Source: Pyrus communis | Lineage: Eukaryota; Streptophyta; Magnoliopsida; Rosales; Rosaceae | DNA: 64,000 bases | NCBI RefSeq assembly: GCF_963583255.1 | Contig: NC_084810.1 | Coordinates: 2,678,251-2,742,250, forward strand | Direction: 5' to 3' | Part shown: positions 47,827 to 59,397 of the stretch, piece after piece | How positions within the stretch are numbered: the stretch's first letter is position 1 | Layout: every line of letters starts with the position of its first letter | The notes under the pieces: generated by a model | Seen by the model: only the letters and a program-made list of their open reading frames with translations | Database searches by the model: none | Told to the model about the DNA's origin: nothing | Position numbers and translations under genes: made by a program

Positions 47827-49659
47827 ATGAGCGAAGACGAACAGAAGAGGGGAGTCTCAAGTGATCCTCATCACCGCTATCCGCTTCCACCCCCCGAGTA
47901 CGGGACGTTCCAAGGAGTAGCCAACTACCGACCACCGCCTCCCCCGCATCACCCTCCGCCGACCGGGTTCCCTCAGCCTGTGCCGCCGCCGGGAGCCGGT
48001 GGCCCTTCAGCGCCTCATCCTGACTACTACACTCATGGATATCAAACCGTTCCTGGTATGCAATTGAGCCTCTATCTCTTGTTCTGTAGTAGCCCGGTGA
48101 CTTAAATTTGAATGATGATGATACTTTGTGATCTTGATTAGTGAAACATGAGAGTAAAAAAATGGGATTTTTGTGTATTTTATGGTGGGATTGGAAGCTA
48201 CAAGATCGGATCGAATTCAATATTTGTCTTTGTGTGTTGGAATTAGTTGACTTTTTCAGTCACTGCAACAACAACCCTTTTGATTTTATGAACAGAACAA
48301 GTAAAGACAATGGTGTTAATAACATCTCAGTTATTGGCTATGTCAAGAATCCCGTTTTCGTTCGCTGCTAGCGATTAGATCGTTTCTGTAATGGTGTGAT
48401 TAGGGGATTAATGTTGTTGTTTTACGAGTGGGAATTTCGTAATTGAATGACTTGATTCTGTATGTTTGCTGCTTGTGTTCCATTTTCTGTTTTTTTTTTT
48501 TTTAGCTGGATGTGCGTTTTCACCACAGATCTTAATGAATGATGAATGGTTGTAATAGATGTCGGTTTATTAGACATCTGATTATATCCTCTGTTGTTTA
48601 TAGGTTATGCAGTTGCAGAAGGACGACCAGTAAGAGAGCGTCGCCTTCCTTGCTGTGGTTGTGGACTTGGCTGGTGCCTGTAAGTTTTACTGCTTTGAAT
48701 TTTAAATAGCTTTGCACAAGTTGATCGATATTACCTTTATGCATTGTTCTGTAATTATATGAAAACTGAATGTTTCAATCCTGATGTATGGGTTTAGGAC
48801 TTAAATTGACCCTCATATTTTCAACTAGTAAATGCTGATCGTGCTTCGCGGTGTTAAAAAACTTATAGAACTTAGAACATGAAAGCTGACAAGAAATCTA
48901 CAACATCAATAGGAAAACTCTTGATTTTATTGTGCAGAGTCGTTTCTGTTTTGGCAATTGTCAAAAATGGAATAGGTTGAATTTGATGGACACAATTGTG
49001 ACGTAAAAGTAAACATTTCTCATGTGCAAAGGTGTGAAAGAATTGAGTTTCGCAGAAATTCAAGTAGCACGAGAAATGGGATTTGCGGCCGAACCAAAAA
49101 CGATGGTGCTTTAGTTGACATTACTCTCATTTCAATACTATTGACTATGATCGCCTTTTCTATTCATCGCTTCGAAAAACTAAGATCAGTTCCCTGGCTT
49201 CATTGAGAAAACAATAGGATCTGTTAAGTTCATATCTTCCATAATTCGTGCTCTCTCCTTCTGTTATCTTGAAACTATTAAGCTTTCTATAACATCAATG
49301 AATATTTTTAAACTTAAGCTCTTTCTTTTGAAGGTTTATCATTGGTTTCTTCCTAGCTACCGTCCCCTGGTATGTTGGTGCATTCATCTTACTTTGCGCC
49401 AGGATAGACCCCCGTGAGAAACCAGGATATATCGCTTGTACACTTGGCGTGAGTAACTTTTATGTCCTTCTTTCACTTTTCAACTTATGTTTTATCTACC
49501 TCCAAGTTTCTTTTGTTCTTCAAATACTTGCCTCATTGCCGGTCTAATCGTCTTGTTTTGCGGCGCTAGTACCTTCGTCTAATACCGCTTTATGTTCAGG
49601 CCATTCTTGCAACAATTGCTATTGTCCTAGGTGCAACAAGGGGAAGTCATGACTGGTAA
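47827..49659 (+). CDS. 60S ribosomal protein L18a-like membrane protein
   Basis: Plant-specific small membrane protein named after weak likeness to RPL18a; no evidence that it is ribosomal. Four exons: 47827-48055, 48604-48679, 49334-49448, 49600-49659. The N-terminus (MSEDEQKRGVSSDPHHRYP) leads into a Pro/His/Tyr-rich region with YGTFQGVANYRPPPPPHHPP and HGYQTVPGYAVAEGRPVRER, then the Cys cluster RLPCCGCGLGWCL, two hydrophobic helices (FIIGFFLATVPWYVGAFILL; AILATIAIVLGATRG) separated by ARIDPREKPGYIACTLG, and the C-terminal SHDW that is usual in the family. All splice borders are GT/AG and phases fit. Length about 159 residues is normal. A copy of its last exon occurs at 53545-53612. Confidence 0.92.
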
Positions 49660-50426
49660 TCCCACAGGGAGGAGTTTTATAGCTTGTATGATTGATATGT
49701 TATACGCGAGTCCAAACTCTGGGAAGCCTGTACATGGATATCAATCTGCTTATGAGTTATCACATACTGTTTGAACTTGTTTAATTCACTACCGTATCTT
49801 GACGATTAAGATTTGACGATGCTATCTCTTTGTCAGCACTCCAACCAAAACGTTAAAGTATGTGTGTGTCAATGGCTTTCTAGCAGTCCTAGAACATTTA
49901 TATATAGGCGTGGGACAAACGACGTGATGATTGGTGTGTGCGTGTTCCTGTGGATGAGATTTAAACAAGGTTGCGAGAAAATTAGAGATTTTGACGATGA
50001 TGTCGAGGAGAAGGAGAAAGAGAGGAGAAAAGCGAGAGAACACAAAGCTCAGTATTTTACTATTTCTACGACAAAAAATAAAAAAAAGACAGAATACTTT
50101 GTAGGGACGCAAACCCCACATACAACTAGGGATGGAAAAAATTCTCAAAAATCCTGAATCGTCCCGAAATTTCATCGTCCCGAAATTTGATCGAAAAATA
50201 CTTGAATCAAAATTCTCGAAATCGAACCGATCTTGAAAGTTTCGGATTGGGATTCGGGCTTCTCTATGAAATTGTTGGGTAATTCCGAATTGAACTGAAT
50301 ATTATATTTAATTTTTTTTTTTTCAATATTATATATATATTTATTTATAGTTATAATTACAAATAACTTGGATCGTTGGATTGGTTAAGATTTAATCTCA
50401 ACCATCCACTGTAAATTAGGTCTCTA
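49660..50426. other. intergenic region with L18a-like 3' UTR
   Basis: 3' untranslated region followed by AT-rich DNA. An open frame at 49813-50157 has no recognisable features and is probably chance. 50120-50280 has a cgtcccgaaatttcat-type short repeat. Confidence 0.5.
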
Positions 50427-50435
50427 TTTTCCTTG

Positions 50436-50837
50436 GAGTAAATCGTAACAATGGTTCTTCAACTTTAATCAAATCAGAGCAATGATCCCTCAACTAAAAA
50501 TTTATTACCATTGGTCCCTCAACTCATTAAAATGTGTAGTTATAATCATTTTCGTCAATTTCGTTAGAATTTTGTCAAAATAAGTTATGTTAGAAGAAAC
50601 ATTGCTTCAATTGGGGTCCCTCCAACTCATCAAAACGTGTAGCTAGGGTTATTTTTGTTAACTTCTTAGAATTTTGTCAAAATGAGTTATGTTGGAACGA
50701 CTATTGCTACAATTAGGTTAAAATTGAGGAACCAATTCTCCGATTGAATTAACATTAAGGGACCAATAATAATGGATATATATTTTTAATTGATTGATTA
50801 TTGCCCCAATTGATTTAACCATTTTTGCAATTTACTC
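50436..50837. mobile_element. 402-bp MITE (9-bp duplication, Mutator-like) in the F-box promoter
   Basis: Inverted ends GAGTAAATCGTAACAATGG and GAGTAAATTGCAAAAATGG. Flanks ttttccttg (50427-50435) and ttttcctcg (50838-50846) match at 8 of 9 bases. The inside has two direct copies of a segment with gaattttgtcaaaatnagtt. Confidence 0.65.
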
Positions 50838-51102
50838 TTTTCCTCGAACCTTTTTCAGTCTCTCTCATTCTCGAATCGTCTGCGAACTCAAACTGAAACC
50901 CACCCTTTCTGACGCCGCTCCTCCGTCCACCCTCTCCGACGCGAATCCGGCCAGCAACAAGCAAGCCACACACAGAGAGAAGTAAGCACATCTTCTCCGA
51001 CGCGAAGCCGACGCGAATCAAGTCCCAAAATCAAGGTAAGGGTTTCTGATTTTCGATGGGTTTTTGTTCTTTAGGTACAACATATGAACTTTTCGACTCA
51101 AT

Positions 51103-51127
51103 ACTCTCTCTCTCTCTCTCTCTCTCT
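51103..51127. repeat. (CT)n microsatellite in the F-box leader
   Basis: Uninterrupted CT run in the presumed 5' intron or leader of the F-box gene at 51599. Confidence 0.85.
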
Positions 51128-51252
51128 AAATCAAAGTCTGAGTCCAGACTATTGATTCAATTCAAAAAAATCATTCATTTCCAGGGCCATCTTAGAAGCT
51201 TTTGTCAGCAGGTACTCTTCTTCTTAACCTTTTCACTTGTTTAGTCTGTTTT

Positions 51253-51254
<2 letters not shown>

Positions 51255-51306
<52 letters not shown>
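51255..51306. repeat. (TA)26 microsatellite
   Basis: Uninterrupted TA run, 52 bp, about 300 bp before the F-box start codon; likely length-variable. Confidence 0.95.
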
Positions 51307-51307
<1 letters not shown>

Positions 51308-51598
51308 CGTATATATACACATATATTAAATATTTGTTTGAAGGTGACTCTGTTGTTCACAAGGATGTTTTATTGGATATTCTTTTGATTTCCTGCATAA
51401 CCAAGGATTTGCATATATAATACTTGTTCTTATAAAATTCCCCAATTTTTTATTATACGTCTAAAATTTTACCATCGATTTCATTTGCTTTAGTTTTTTT
51501 GAATTTTTACATTGAAAGACTTGCTAAGTTATCAAGGCTAGGTAGAACACAGTAGTGATCTCAGTAATCTTTTTTGTTAGCCATCAGGGTACAAGCCA

Positions 51599-53285
51599 AT
51601 GAATTTGAAATCGAAGTGTCAAGAGGGAGTTGACAGGATCAGTGAATTGCCAAATTCACTTCTTTGCCACATACTTTCGTTCCTTCCGATATTAGATGCT
51701 GTGCAGACTACCATTCTGTCAAGAAGATGGAAGAACTTATGGACTTCTCTTCCCGAACTTGAATTTAATGACGAGGGGTTCAATCATTCATGGACTGAAT
51801 TCAATCGTTTTATGACGTTTGTTGATCGTGTACTTTTCCTTCATGACTCAACAGACATAAAAAAATTCAGTTTTAAACTTTCTAGGCATAGGCAACACTG
51901 TAGAGGACCAACGTTGGAGCACTTCATTCATATTTATCGTTGGATCTGCACTGCTCTTAGGCACAATGTTGTTGAACTTGATCTTGATCTTTTGGATTAC
52001 GATTGCAAAAGATTTGAGTTGCCTCAAAGCCTCTTCTTGTGCAAAACACTGGAGATTTTGAAGGTATCGTCAACTTCTACTACCTATGCTCCTCCTACAT
52101 CAGCGTGTTTCCCGAGTCTCAAGGTCCTAAATGTCTATGTAATGAAACTTGATCAATCAGTTGCAAATCTTTTTTCTTGCTGCCCTGTACTTGAAGATTT
52201 GAGTATAGATGTAAATTCAAAAGTAGTAGTTTCAAATGTAAACATCTCTGCACCTAGATTGAAGGCGTTAAGGATATGGTTCGGCAATGACTTTAAACGT
52301 AATTTTGGGGACGATGATCGTGTCCGGTTTTTTATTAATGCTCCAAATCTTGTAAAGTTAGCAATTGTGGCTGGCGATTTTTTCTCATATATTGATTTGG
52401 AGAATGAAGAATCTCTAGTCGAAGCAAAAGTTCTTTTCAGGCATGTAGAAGAAAATTCTCGCCACATTGCTGATCGTGCAACTAAGTTGCTAGCAGGAGT
52501 TTCCAATGTTAGAAATCTCTCTGTTTCGGTTCCAATTTTGAAGGTAACTACGCCCTAGGTTGCTTTCAACTGTTTACCATTTTTCTTAAACTTTCTTGTT
52601 CTTATTGTTCTTTCAGCGATACCAAACATTAATTGTGGTTGTGACTGGAAGCTATTCTTCTTTAAATTTGGAATGTTACGAGTTCAACTAATATGTTTTG
52701 TTTGAGCATCAACTTTTGATTGATCAATAACTTTTCATGCAGGCTTCGTATCTGCCTACTTTTGAAAATTTAATCCAACTGGAGCTGATTCTTCGTGATT
52801 GCAATTACTGGGAGTTTCTAACAGGATTTCTGAACAATTGCCCTGTCTTGAAACATTTTGTCTTTCAAAATAATGTAAGATGCACTTTCTCTTGTGCAGC
52901 TTGATTTCCAACATGCGGCTCTTAACGATTCTTATTTTTTCCGTTCTTTTAAAAATATTGGCAGGGCAACACATGGTATAAGGAGGAACATGAGCGTCGA
53001 TGGAATTCAGGCTACAATCCACCAGACATCGTGCCTCTTTGTTTGTTGTCACATCTCGAGACCATCTCCATGAGGGAGTTCAAGGGTCAGCGAGATGAGA
53101 TGGAAGTTGCTAAGTATTTGTTGAAGAATGGCGAAGTTTTAAGTAGGATGACTATTTATACACGTACTTCTCCAAGATCAGGTAAATTTTTGTGTTCGGA
53201 AGACGAGATGTACAGGAAATTTTCAACATTTGAAAAGGGTTCAAAGACATGTCAAGTTGAATTTGTAAAGAATGTGCGATATTAG
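51599..53285 (+). CDS. F-box/FBD/LRR-repeat protein (intact copy 1)
   Basis: Likely substrate receptor of an SCF ubiquitin ligase. Three exons: 51599-52543, 52743-52874, 52965-53285. The F-box lies near residues 12-50 (DRISELPNSLLCHILSFLPI, then QTTILSRRWKNLW). Leucine-rich segments follow (VVELDLDLL, FPSLKVLNVYV, CPVLEDLSIDV, APRLKALRIWF, APNLVKLAIV). The C-terminus has the FBD signature IVPLCLLSHLETISMREF, then DEMEVAKYLLKNGEVLSRMTIY. Splice phases fit and no break is seen. The presumed 5' leader (about 50860-51036) ends in a donor-like aaggtaaggg. Closest relatives in the window are the genes at 59398 and 62275. The target protein is unknown. Confidence 0.9.
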
Positions 53286-54100
53286 GATATAGAGTGGGTT
53301 CAAGGACGTGCAATTGTCGTTAAACAAATTTCTCTGTTGATGGAAATGACTCTACCTAGTTTCGTACGGCTTTTGTTCTTGATTTTTGCTTCTGTAATAT
53401 TCTAACGTCTAGAGATTGTGTATGGATTTTATTTATGAATTTGTAGATAAATTCTTGATATTATTGAGCATCGTAGTTTTTCGATTGTGGAATTCCAAGC
53501 TTCCTCAGACGAATCATATGATCTGTTAATTGTATTTTCTTTCATAATATCTATCGTCCTTGGTGCAACAAAGGGAAGTCGTGACTGATAATCTCACAGG
53601 GAGGAGTTGTTGCTTAATATTCCAAGCAATTGGTAAGTTTGGAACAATTGATCTTTCTAGTCAGAATAAGACGAGCACTGAATGGTCTCCACTGTCACCG
53701 ATAATATCCATATCCGTTTTGAAGTGCTTCTAAAATGACAGAAAGCGTTTTCAACTATTTTAAAAGTACTTCTAAACGAGCCGTTGGTATATATATAGTT
53801 CTCAATTGAGAAATTGGACCAAATTTGCGAAAATTCAAAATGTAATAAGGGAGAATATTTATCAAAAGCAATTAGGAATAACGGAAACTTCTAATACAAT
53901 TTCAACCTGGAGAATAAGTAGCACCCTTGCCTCTCCAAATTCGGTTGATCTGATCCGACAGTAGAGCATGAATTATACATAGGGAAGTTGTGATTATGCG
54001 GTGTTTTTAAGAAATTGTAGGGTGTCAAATGAATGGAGCCTACGAAAATCACTTCTGAAAAAAGAATTACAAGAATAATAGTGCATGACTTTCTTGTTCT
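53286..54100. other. F-box 3' flank and decayed copy region
   Basis: Contains the 3' UTR of the F-box gene, then the L18a-like exon copy at 53545-53612, then unassigned AT-rich DNA. Confidence 0.5.
53545..53612 (+). pseudogene. copied fragment of the L18a-like last exon and 3' UTR
   Basis: cttggtgcaacaaagggaag, then cgtgactgataatc and cacagggaggagtt, closely match 49600-49675 of the intact L18a-like gene, running past its stop codon. The Trp codon before the stop is changed to a stop (SRD* instead of SHDW*). No other exon is present. Confidence 0.7.
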
Positions 54101-54930
54101 TAAACTTCTGAAAAAAAGTTTTTGACCAAGGCATATAACGTGCCACAGGACGCACTGGCGGAGTCACAGTAAGGGTTACCCCGGGCTATAGCCTAGGTAG
54201 TTTTTGATAGAAAATAAAATTTTACATGTAATTTTTATTGATTTTCGAATGTAGACTACCATATATTTAGTCATTGATTCAAATTCTCTCGGTTTAATTA
54301 TATAATACAGTATACAAACCGTCTTTTTGTCTCACATCTTTTTTCTCATCGCTTCTTGTACATGTACAAGTGTGAATTTGTTTGAATAACGAAAATTCTT
54401 GGCTAACCTTGCAAAAATTTTCTTCAGCTAGCTGAAAATGTAGTATCAAGTTTCTTTGTTCAGAAAGATTTAATTTTTAAGCTAGCCCACCCGATGAAAA
54501 ATTTCTAGCTCCGTCATTGAAAGGACGAAAACAAAAGGCGCAAAGGAGACTCTTTTTTATCATCCAATATCGGAGTGATGCTCCAACTTTTTTCTCCCGG
54601 CCAGCACACGCCAATTTCCGTAGAAGAAAAAATTGCAGCCGCCGTACATTCTGAAATATTTGAACTGGATAGTGCAATTTTACCAAGAAAGCGGTCGGCT
54701 TTTCCATCTCCATATTTTTCGAAAGATGGAATTTTTGTCAAGGAAGGAAGTTCGTGTTTGGGTCCTGAAAGAGGGTTTAGTAGAAATACTTGAGAGTTTT
54801 CTTCATTGACCATAATCAACCAACCTTTATGGGAACTATGAAACCGCCCTTCATTTTGCTTAGACAACCCTAACTTGATAACTTCACCCTCAGGTGGTAT
54901 GGAGAACTCTTAAGTAGTTGTAACTTGGTT
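54100..54930 (-). pseudogene. DUF295-type F-box-family fragment split by a MITE
   Basis: On the minus strand 54930-54520 reads SIPPEGEVIKLGL, then SSHKGWLIMVNEENSQVFLL, NPLSGPKHELPSLTKIPSF and ICVCWPGEKSW-like text (actual IGVCWPGEKSW), the core pattern of plant DUF295 proteins. The frame runs into the hAT-type MITE at 54519. Beyond it (54152 downwards) the minus strand continues with GTLYALVKNFFSEV, again DUF295-like, before a stop. The F-box end and the rest of the C-terminus are missing, so this is a dead fragment of about 150 residues. Confidence 0.55.
54153..54519. mobile_element. hAT-type MITE, 367 bp
   Basis: Ends CACTGGCGGAGTCAC and, inverted, CAATGACGGAGCTAG. Flanks acaggacg (54145-54152) and aaaggacg (54520-54527) match at 7 of 8 bases, as expected for an old hAT target duplication. 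Confidence 0.7.
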
Positions 54931-55800
54931 GATCTCGACGGACAAATGGCAAGTGTAATTGTTAATAAGGATTTATTTTTTACGAATTCTACGATTTTAC
55001 GATATGTTTCACCTTCGCTGTTAAAAGTTCTCTGTCTTTCTAGTTTATTGCCGCTACTTGGAATTGCTAACGGAGTTTCTCAAGAGATTAAACTGTTTAT
55101 AAAGTTGTGAAATCATCATTTTGTTTGTCCAAGATGAATCTGTTTGCAATCGGTTGTTTTCTTCTGTTGAATTGTCTTGTCAACTCTGTTTATCTTCTTC
55201 AACTATGGAGTGATTCGGTTATGGTGGTTATTCAGTTTTCACTTCATGTATTTGCAATGGAGAATGTGCAATTTCACTTAACTGTTAATTTCCCTTCTTC
55301 CTATATATGTAGCGATCTAGGAAAGCAGTGATCATTGGAGAAAAATTATGATTAAATTTCTTCATACTTTCAACAATGTAAAGGAAAATCAAATGTCGGA
55401 AGACAAGTTGCTTTCTTTTGGTCTTTCATAGAACCTGGGTCCTATATGTTTCTGTTTAGAGCGGGCTTCCACAGGTAAAATATTGATGAACGAAACGAAG
55501 CAATGGTTATTCCATTCCTGCATATCTTCCACGCTGAATCGATAATGACTAGTATTATGCTCCCGACTTCGAGGAACCATTTGATAATCATTTGGTTTTA
55601 GTTCTTAGTTTTCTTAGTTCCCATATTGTGCTCCTCTTACATTGTAACTATAATCAAGGTTCAAAAAAGTATGAGGATTAGTTCGTGTATAATTTTACCA
55701 ATCTGGGTAGCCATTAAACGTTGTTAGGTGTCACTCATGGTTTGTTGAAATAAAATAATTCATTAATTAAATTTTACTGTCGGCTTCAGTTAGAATCTAA
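54931..55800. other. remnant of an F-box gene 3' flank
   Basis: 55045-55095 (gccgctacttggaattgcta, acggagtttctcaagag) resembles 61292-61335 downstream of the second F-box gene and the last bases of the window after the third. It suggests a deleted F-box copy once stood here. No coding sequence is left. Confidence 0.45.
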
Positions 55801-56228
55801 ATTCATCTCTAAAGGAGATGTCAAATTTAAACCTAAACTTTAAATTTGAAAGCTTATATGGCACTCTGACATCTTTTAAATTTTTACTCTCCACCCGACG
55901 TGCCAAATTTTAAACATAAAACAAAAAATTATATTTATTTTCTTTGCATTGGGAATGAAAGAAAAAGAATTAAAAGGTATAAAAATATTAAAATATAGCA
56001 TCGGTAATGAAAAGAAACAAAAAGGCAGTGCTTTAAATCAATAAAAAGCATTTAATAATTAATTAATTTTTTTTTTGAAGGCACTGTCAAATTTGGCAAC
56101 AAGGGAAAGAGATGTATTTCCATGTCATGCCACATGAGATTTGGTTTCTCAGTTGGAAAATATTACTGCTGTCTTTTATTATCGTTATTGCTAATTTGGT
56201 CATTTTGACATCTTTTGTAGAGATGCTC
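55801..56228. mobile_element. PIF/Harbinger-type MITE, 428 bp
   Basis: Ends ATTCATCTCTAAAGGAGATG and, inverted, GAGCATCTCTACAAAAGATG; flanked by TAA at 55798-55800 and 56229-56231. Confidence 0.65.
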
Positions 56229-56470
56229 TAAGAGGCCACACACTATCGTAGTTCTGGCAGCATTAACTTGGATGATGATCATATATAATTAATTAAATTA
56301 GATTAATTAATTGAGCATATTGGACATGGTTTTAATTAAATAGGCTTTACGCTTTATTTAATTTAAAGGGGTCCAATTCACAAGCCCGAATAAACAAGTG
56401 ATTGGGCTTGATGAATGGAACAAAGCCCATGGCGTCAAAGCCTAAGGAGAGGTGCGGCAAGGGGGCATAT

Positions 56471-56492
56471 GTGTGTGTGTGTGTGTGTGTGT
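56471..56492. repeat. (GT)11 microsatellite
   Basis: Uninterrupted GT run. Confidence 0.9.
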
Positions 56493-56944
56493 ATCCCTTG
56501 TGTTTTCTCTCTCATATGCTAAGTACAATTAGTTTTGTCCCTCAAAATCCTAATCCAAAAACACCTTAATTAGTGTCGCCCAAACCATATTGATCAAAGT
56601 GAGAGATACTGCTAGCACATTTGAATTAATCGGCCTCATCATATGTTGCTAGTTTATCAGTGTGGATATTCTTAGAGGCTCAACAATTGAGAAGCTTCAC
56701 ATGATCAATTATAAGGAGGAAGATCGTGAGCATGTGGATACTCTAGTCAAGCAGCATGTTCATGACTAAGGATTCAAGTAAGTATCTCTCTGCCATCTTT
56801 ATTTAAATTTGTTGCTTTATATGTTAATTATAACCAACATGATATATAATCAGGATAACATATTGTATGCTATTTATTATTTTTTCATGCGTATTTAATT
56901 ATTCAAATTAAGTTTATCCCAATAATATGCTCTAAAATCCAACA

Positions 56945-57690
56945 AGTGGTTGGTGGTGTTAGTGGTGGTGGGGGGTGATGGCGGTGGATAATATGTTGGT
57001 GGTTTGTGATGTTAGTGGCGGTGGCTATGCATGTGGTGTTGGTGTTAGTTGTGGCTATGGTGAGACAGTGGAGGTGGTGATGGACATGGTGGCGAGGGTT
57101 ATGCCAGTGGAAGATATGGTGGTGGCGACGATGGTGGTGGGGGTATCAGTTGTGGTGATGGTGAGACAGTGAAGGTGGTGGTGGACATGTTGGCGATGAT
57201 TATGGCGGCGATAGCGGTAGTGGTGGTGTCAAAGATGGTGTGCGGTGGTGGGTGGTGATGATGAGACAGTGGCAAATGTTGTGGTGGTGGTGGTGATGGT
57301 GGTTGTGTCAAAGATGGTGGCAGTGATGGCGATGATGGTGAGATATTGAATGTTGTGTTGGTGGCAATGGTGAGTATAGGGTTATTGATGACATACATAA
57401 TTTTATTTGTTATTAAAACTCTAATTGTGTTTTATAATTGTGAGATAGTGGTGGTGGTGGTGTCTAAGATGGTGTGCGGTGGTGGTGATGATGGTGAGAC
57501 AATGGTGAATGATGTGGTAGTGGTGGCGATGGCAGTTGTGTCAAAGATGGTGGCAATGGTGGCAATGATGGTGAGGTAGTGGATGTTGTGGTGGACCTGG
57601 TGGCGGCAATGGTGAGTATAGTGTTAGTGATGACATACTTAATTTATTTTTTTTATTTATTAAAACTCTAACTGTGTTCTATAATGCATA
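56945..57690. repeat. GGT-rich minisatellite with 240-bp higher-order copies
   Basis: About 700 bp made of degenerate GGTGGT/GATGGT triplets, strongly strand-asymmetric (G and T on the + strand). 57200-57440 and 57441-57690 are two diverged copies of one block containing gtgtcnaagatggtgtgcgg, ggtgagtatag and aaaactctaantgtgtt. Long open frames here come from the composition, not from genes. Confidence 0.8.
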
Positions 57691-57747
57691 TCTTATTTTG
57701 ATAACTATTAATGAAAAACACAAGAAATATCATTTTATATTTTTTTT

Positions 57748-57910
57748 AAACAAACGATATTATTTAAACTAAAAGGGAGGAGGTGGGTTTAGTCTTACAA
57801 TGGATTAGTAATCATGTAGTTCAAATTCGTTTTTGATGAAAATCGAACCTAAAACTTCTCACTTACAAGTAGTGGAAAGGAATACCACTAGATCGTAGTA
57901 CTAAATGACA
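57748..57910 (-). mobile_element. tRNA-derived SINE, reverse orientation
   Basis: Fourth full-length-like copy: aacgatattatttaa, gatgaaaatcgaaccta (reversed B-box), cttacaagtagtgga, ccactagatcgtagtac. Confidence 0.6.
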
Positions 57911-57944
57911 AAAAATATCAATTTTTTGTTCTACAAAACTTAGA

Positions 57945-58365
57945 GGGGTGTATTCAATTGGGAATTAGAGAGATTTTAATGGGTTTATAAATAAATGAAT
58001 TTTTATAGAGTTTAATTGATTTGTAGAGATTCTATGTAAAATGTTGATTCAATCTCTCGAAACCTCATGGAGAGATGTGAGATTTGTGGATGCTTAAAAT
58101 AAACTACAAAATCTCTCTAATTCCCTCTAATTTCTCAACTTTTCTTTAAAATCAAATTCTAGATGAATACACGTGGAAAGTTATAAATTTTTTTTTTTAA
58201 ATCTCAATTGAATGTACCCAGATTTATAAGGATTTTAATAAACTATCTTAAAATCTTGATTAAATACACATTGAATTTCAGATAATCACTTAAACTCCTG
58301 ATTGAATACTCCTAGATTAATTAAAAGAATAAAAATCTCTCAAAATCTAAATTGAATACACCCCC
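57945..58365. mobile_element. 421-bp MITE with GGGGTGTATTCAATT ends
   Basis: Left end GGGGTGTATTCAATTGGGA, right end reversed GGGGGTGTATTCAATTTAGA. Internal short copies of the aattgaat motif. The target duplication could not be settled, so the superfamily is open. Confidence 0.6.
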
Positions 58366-58517
58366 ATAGGCTAGGTATAGGATTTGTTGTGGTATAGAAT
58401 AGGTTATCTATTTTGTTTAAATTTTTTACATCAAGAAAATGGAGAGAGCTTAGATAAATTTAGAGGGAAACTATGTATTAACTTCAATGATACGAAGTAG
58501 ATATACATTAAATCCCT

Positions 58518-58554
58518 TTTTTTTCATTTTTTTTTTTTTTTTTTTTTTTTTTTT
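58518..58554. repeat. poly(T) tract followed by a 110-bp tandem duplication
   Basis: A T run, then 58556-58630 and 58665-58740 as two copies of a block with caatcaatccctacatga and caattccaaatcata. Confidence 0.7.
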
Positions 58555-59397
58555 GAAATTCAAATATCTTTCCCAATCAATCCCTACATGAATTACAATT
58601 CCAAATCATACGCACACAATCAATTAAAATCAAGATATACATGCAATCGTTTTTGTAATTTAAAATCTCTTTCCAAATCAATCCCTACATGATCAATTAC
58701 AATTCCAAATCATAGCACACAATCAATTAAATCAAATTTAAAATATTTCCGTATTAATTCTTACCTAATATATTAAAATATTGTTGTATTAAAAATAAAA
58801 ATTAGATAAAAAACGAAAAAAAGTAATTTTAAATTTTGAATGCTAGATTTGCAAAACTGAAAAGCAATGTGCTATAAGGAGAGAAGTAGGAAAACAAAAC
58901 CTTAGCATTTTCCCACCATTTCTCAGCAGATAATTATCAGTGATTTTCCCTGCGCTGGCATCGTCGTGCTGGACCATCTTTGAGTCTCTTATCAGGTAAT
59001 TTCCTCGTAACTTTTCACTTCTTACCATCTATTTGCTTACCAAGAAAATTGAGAAAATATTTAAGCTCTTGCCTTTGTGTTCTTGGTCTCGATATCTCTT
59101 GAGAAAGACACAATCCCCAATTTTTATTTTCTAATTATGTATTATATATATAGCCTCTGCAAAGTTGTTGTGGTTATTATTCTCTTGACAATTCAGTTTG
59201 TTACATCAGAAATCTTCACAAAATTTTACTGAGAAAATTCAATCCTTCTTTTAATAATTTTGAAGTGTACATGTATTTTGGATAACCATGTATGAAATTT
59301 TACCTAGGATATATAAAACCTAGCTTCTTAGCTTCAAATCTACAGCAATGATTGCAATTTTAACCAACTATTTTTTCTGAAAACCACCAGGGTATAA

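Noticed and set aside
47780..48220. Minus-strand 146-codon frame over the L18a-like first exon
   Set aside because: Antisense of a Pro-rich coding exon; no family features.
49813..50175. Overlapping frames on both strands downstream of the L18a-like gene
   Set aside because: Simple composition, no motifs and no splice context; probably chance frames in the 3' flank.
54925..55331. Two short plus-strand frames after the DUF295 fragment
   Set aside because: No family resemblance; the DNA matches non-coding 3' flanks of the F-box genes.
56975..57579. Val/Met-rich and, on the other strand, Pro/Ser/His-rich open frames
   Set aside because: Produced by the GGT triplet minisatellite, which avoids stop codons in several frames.
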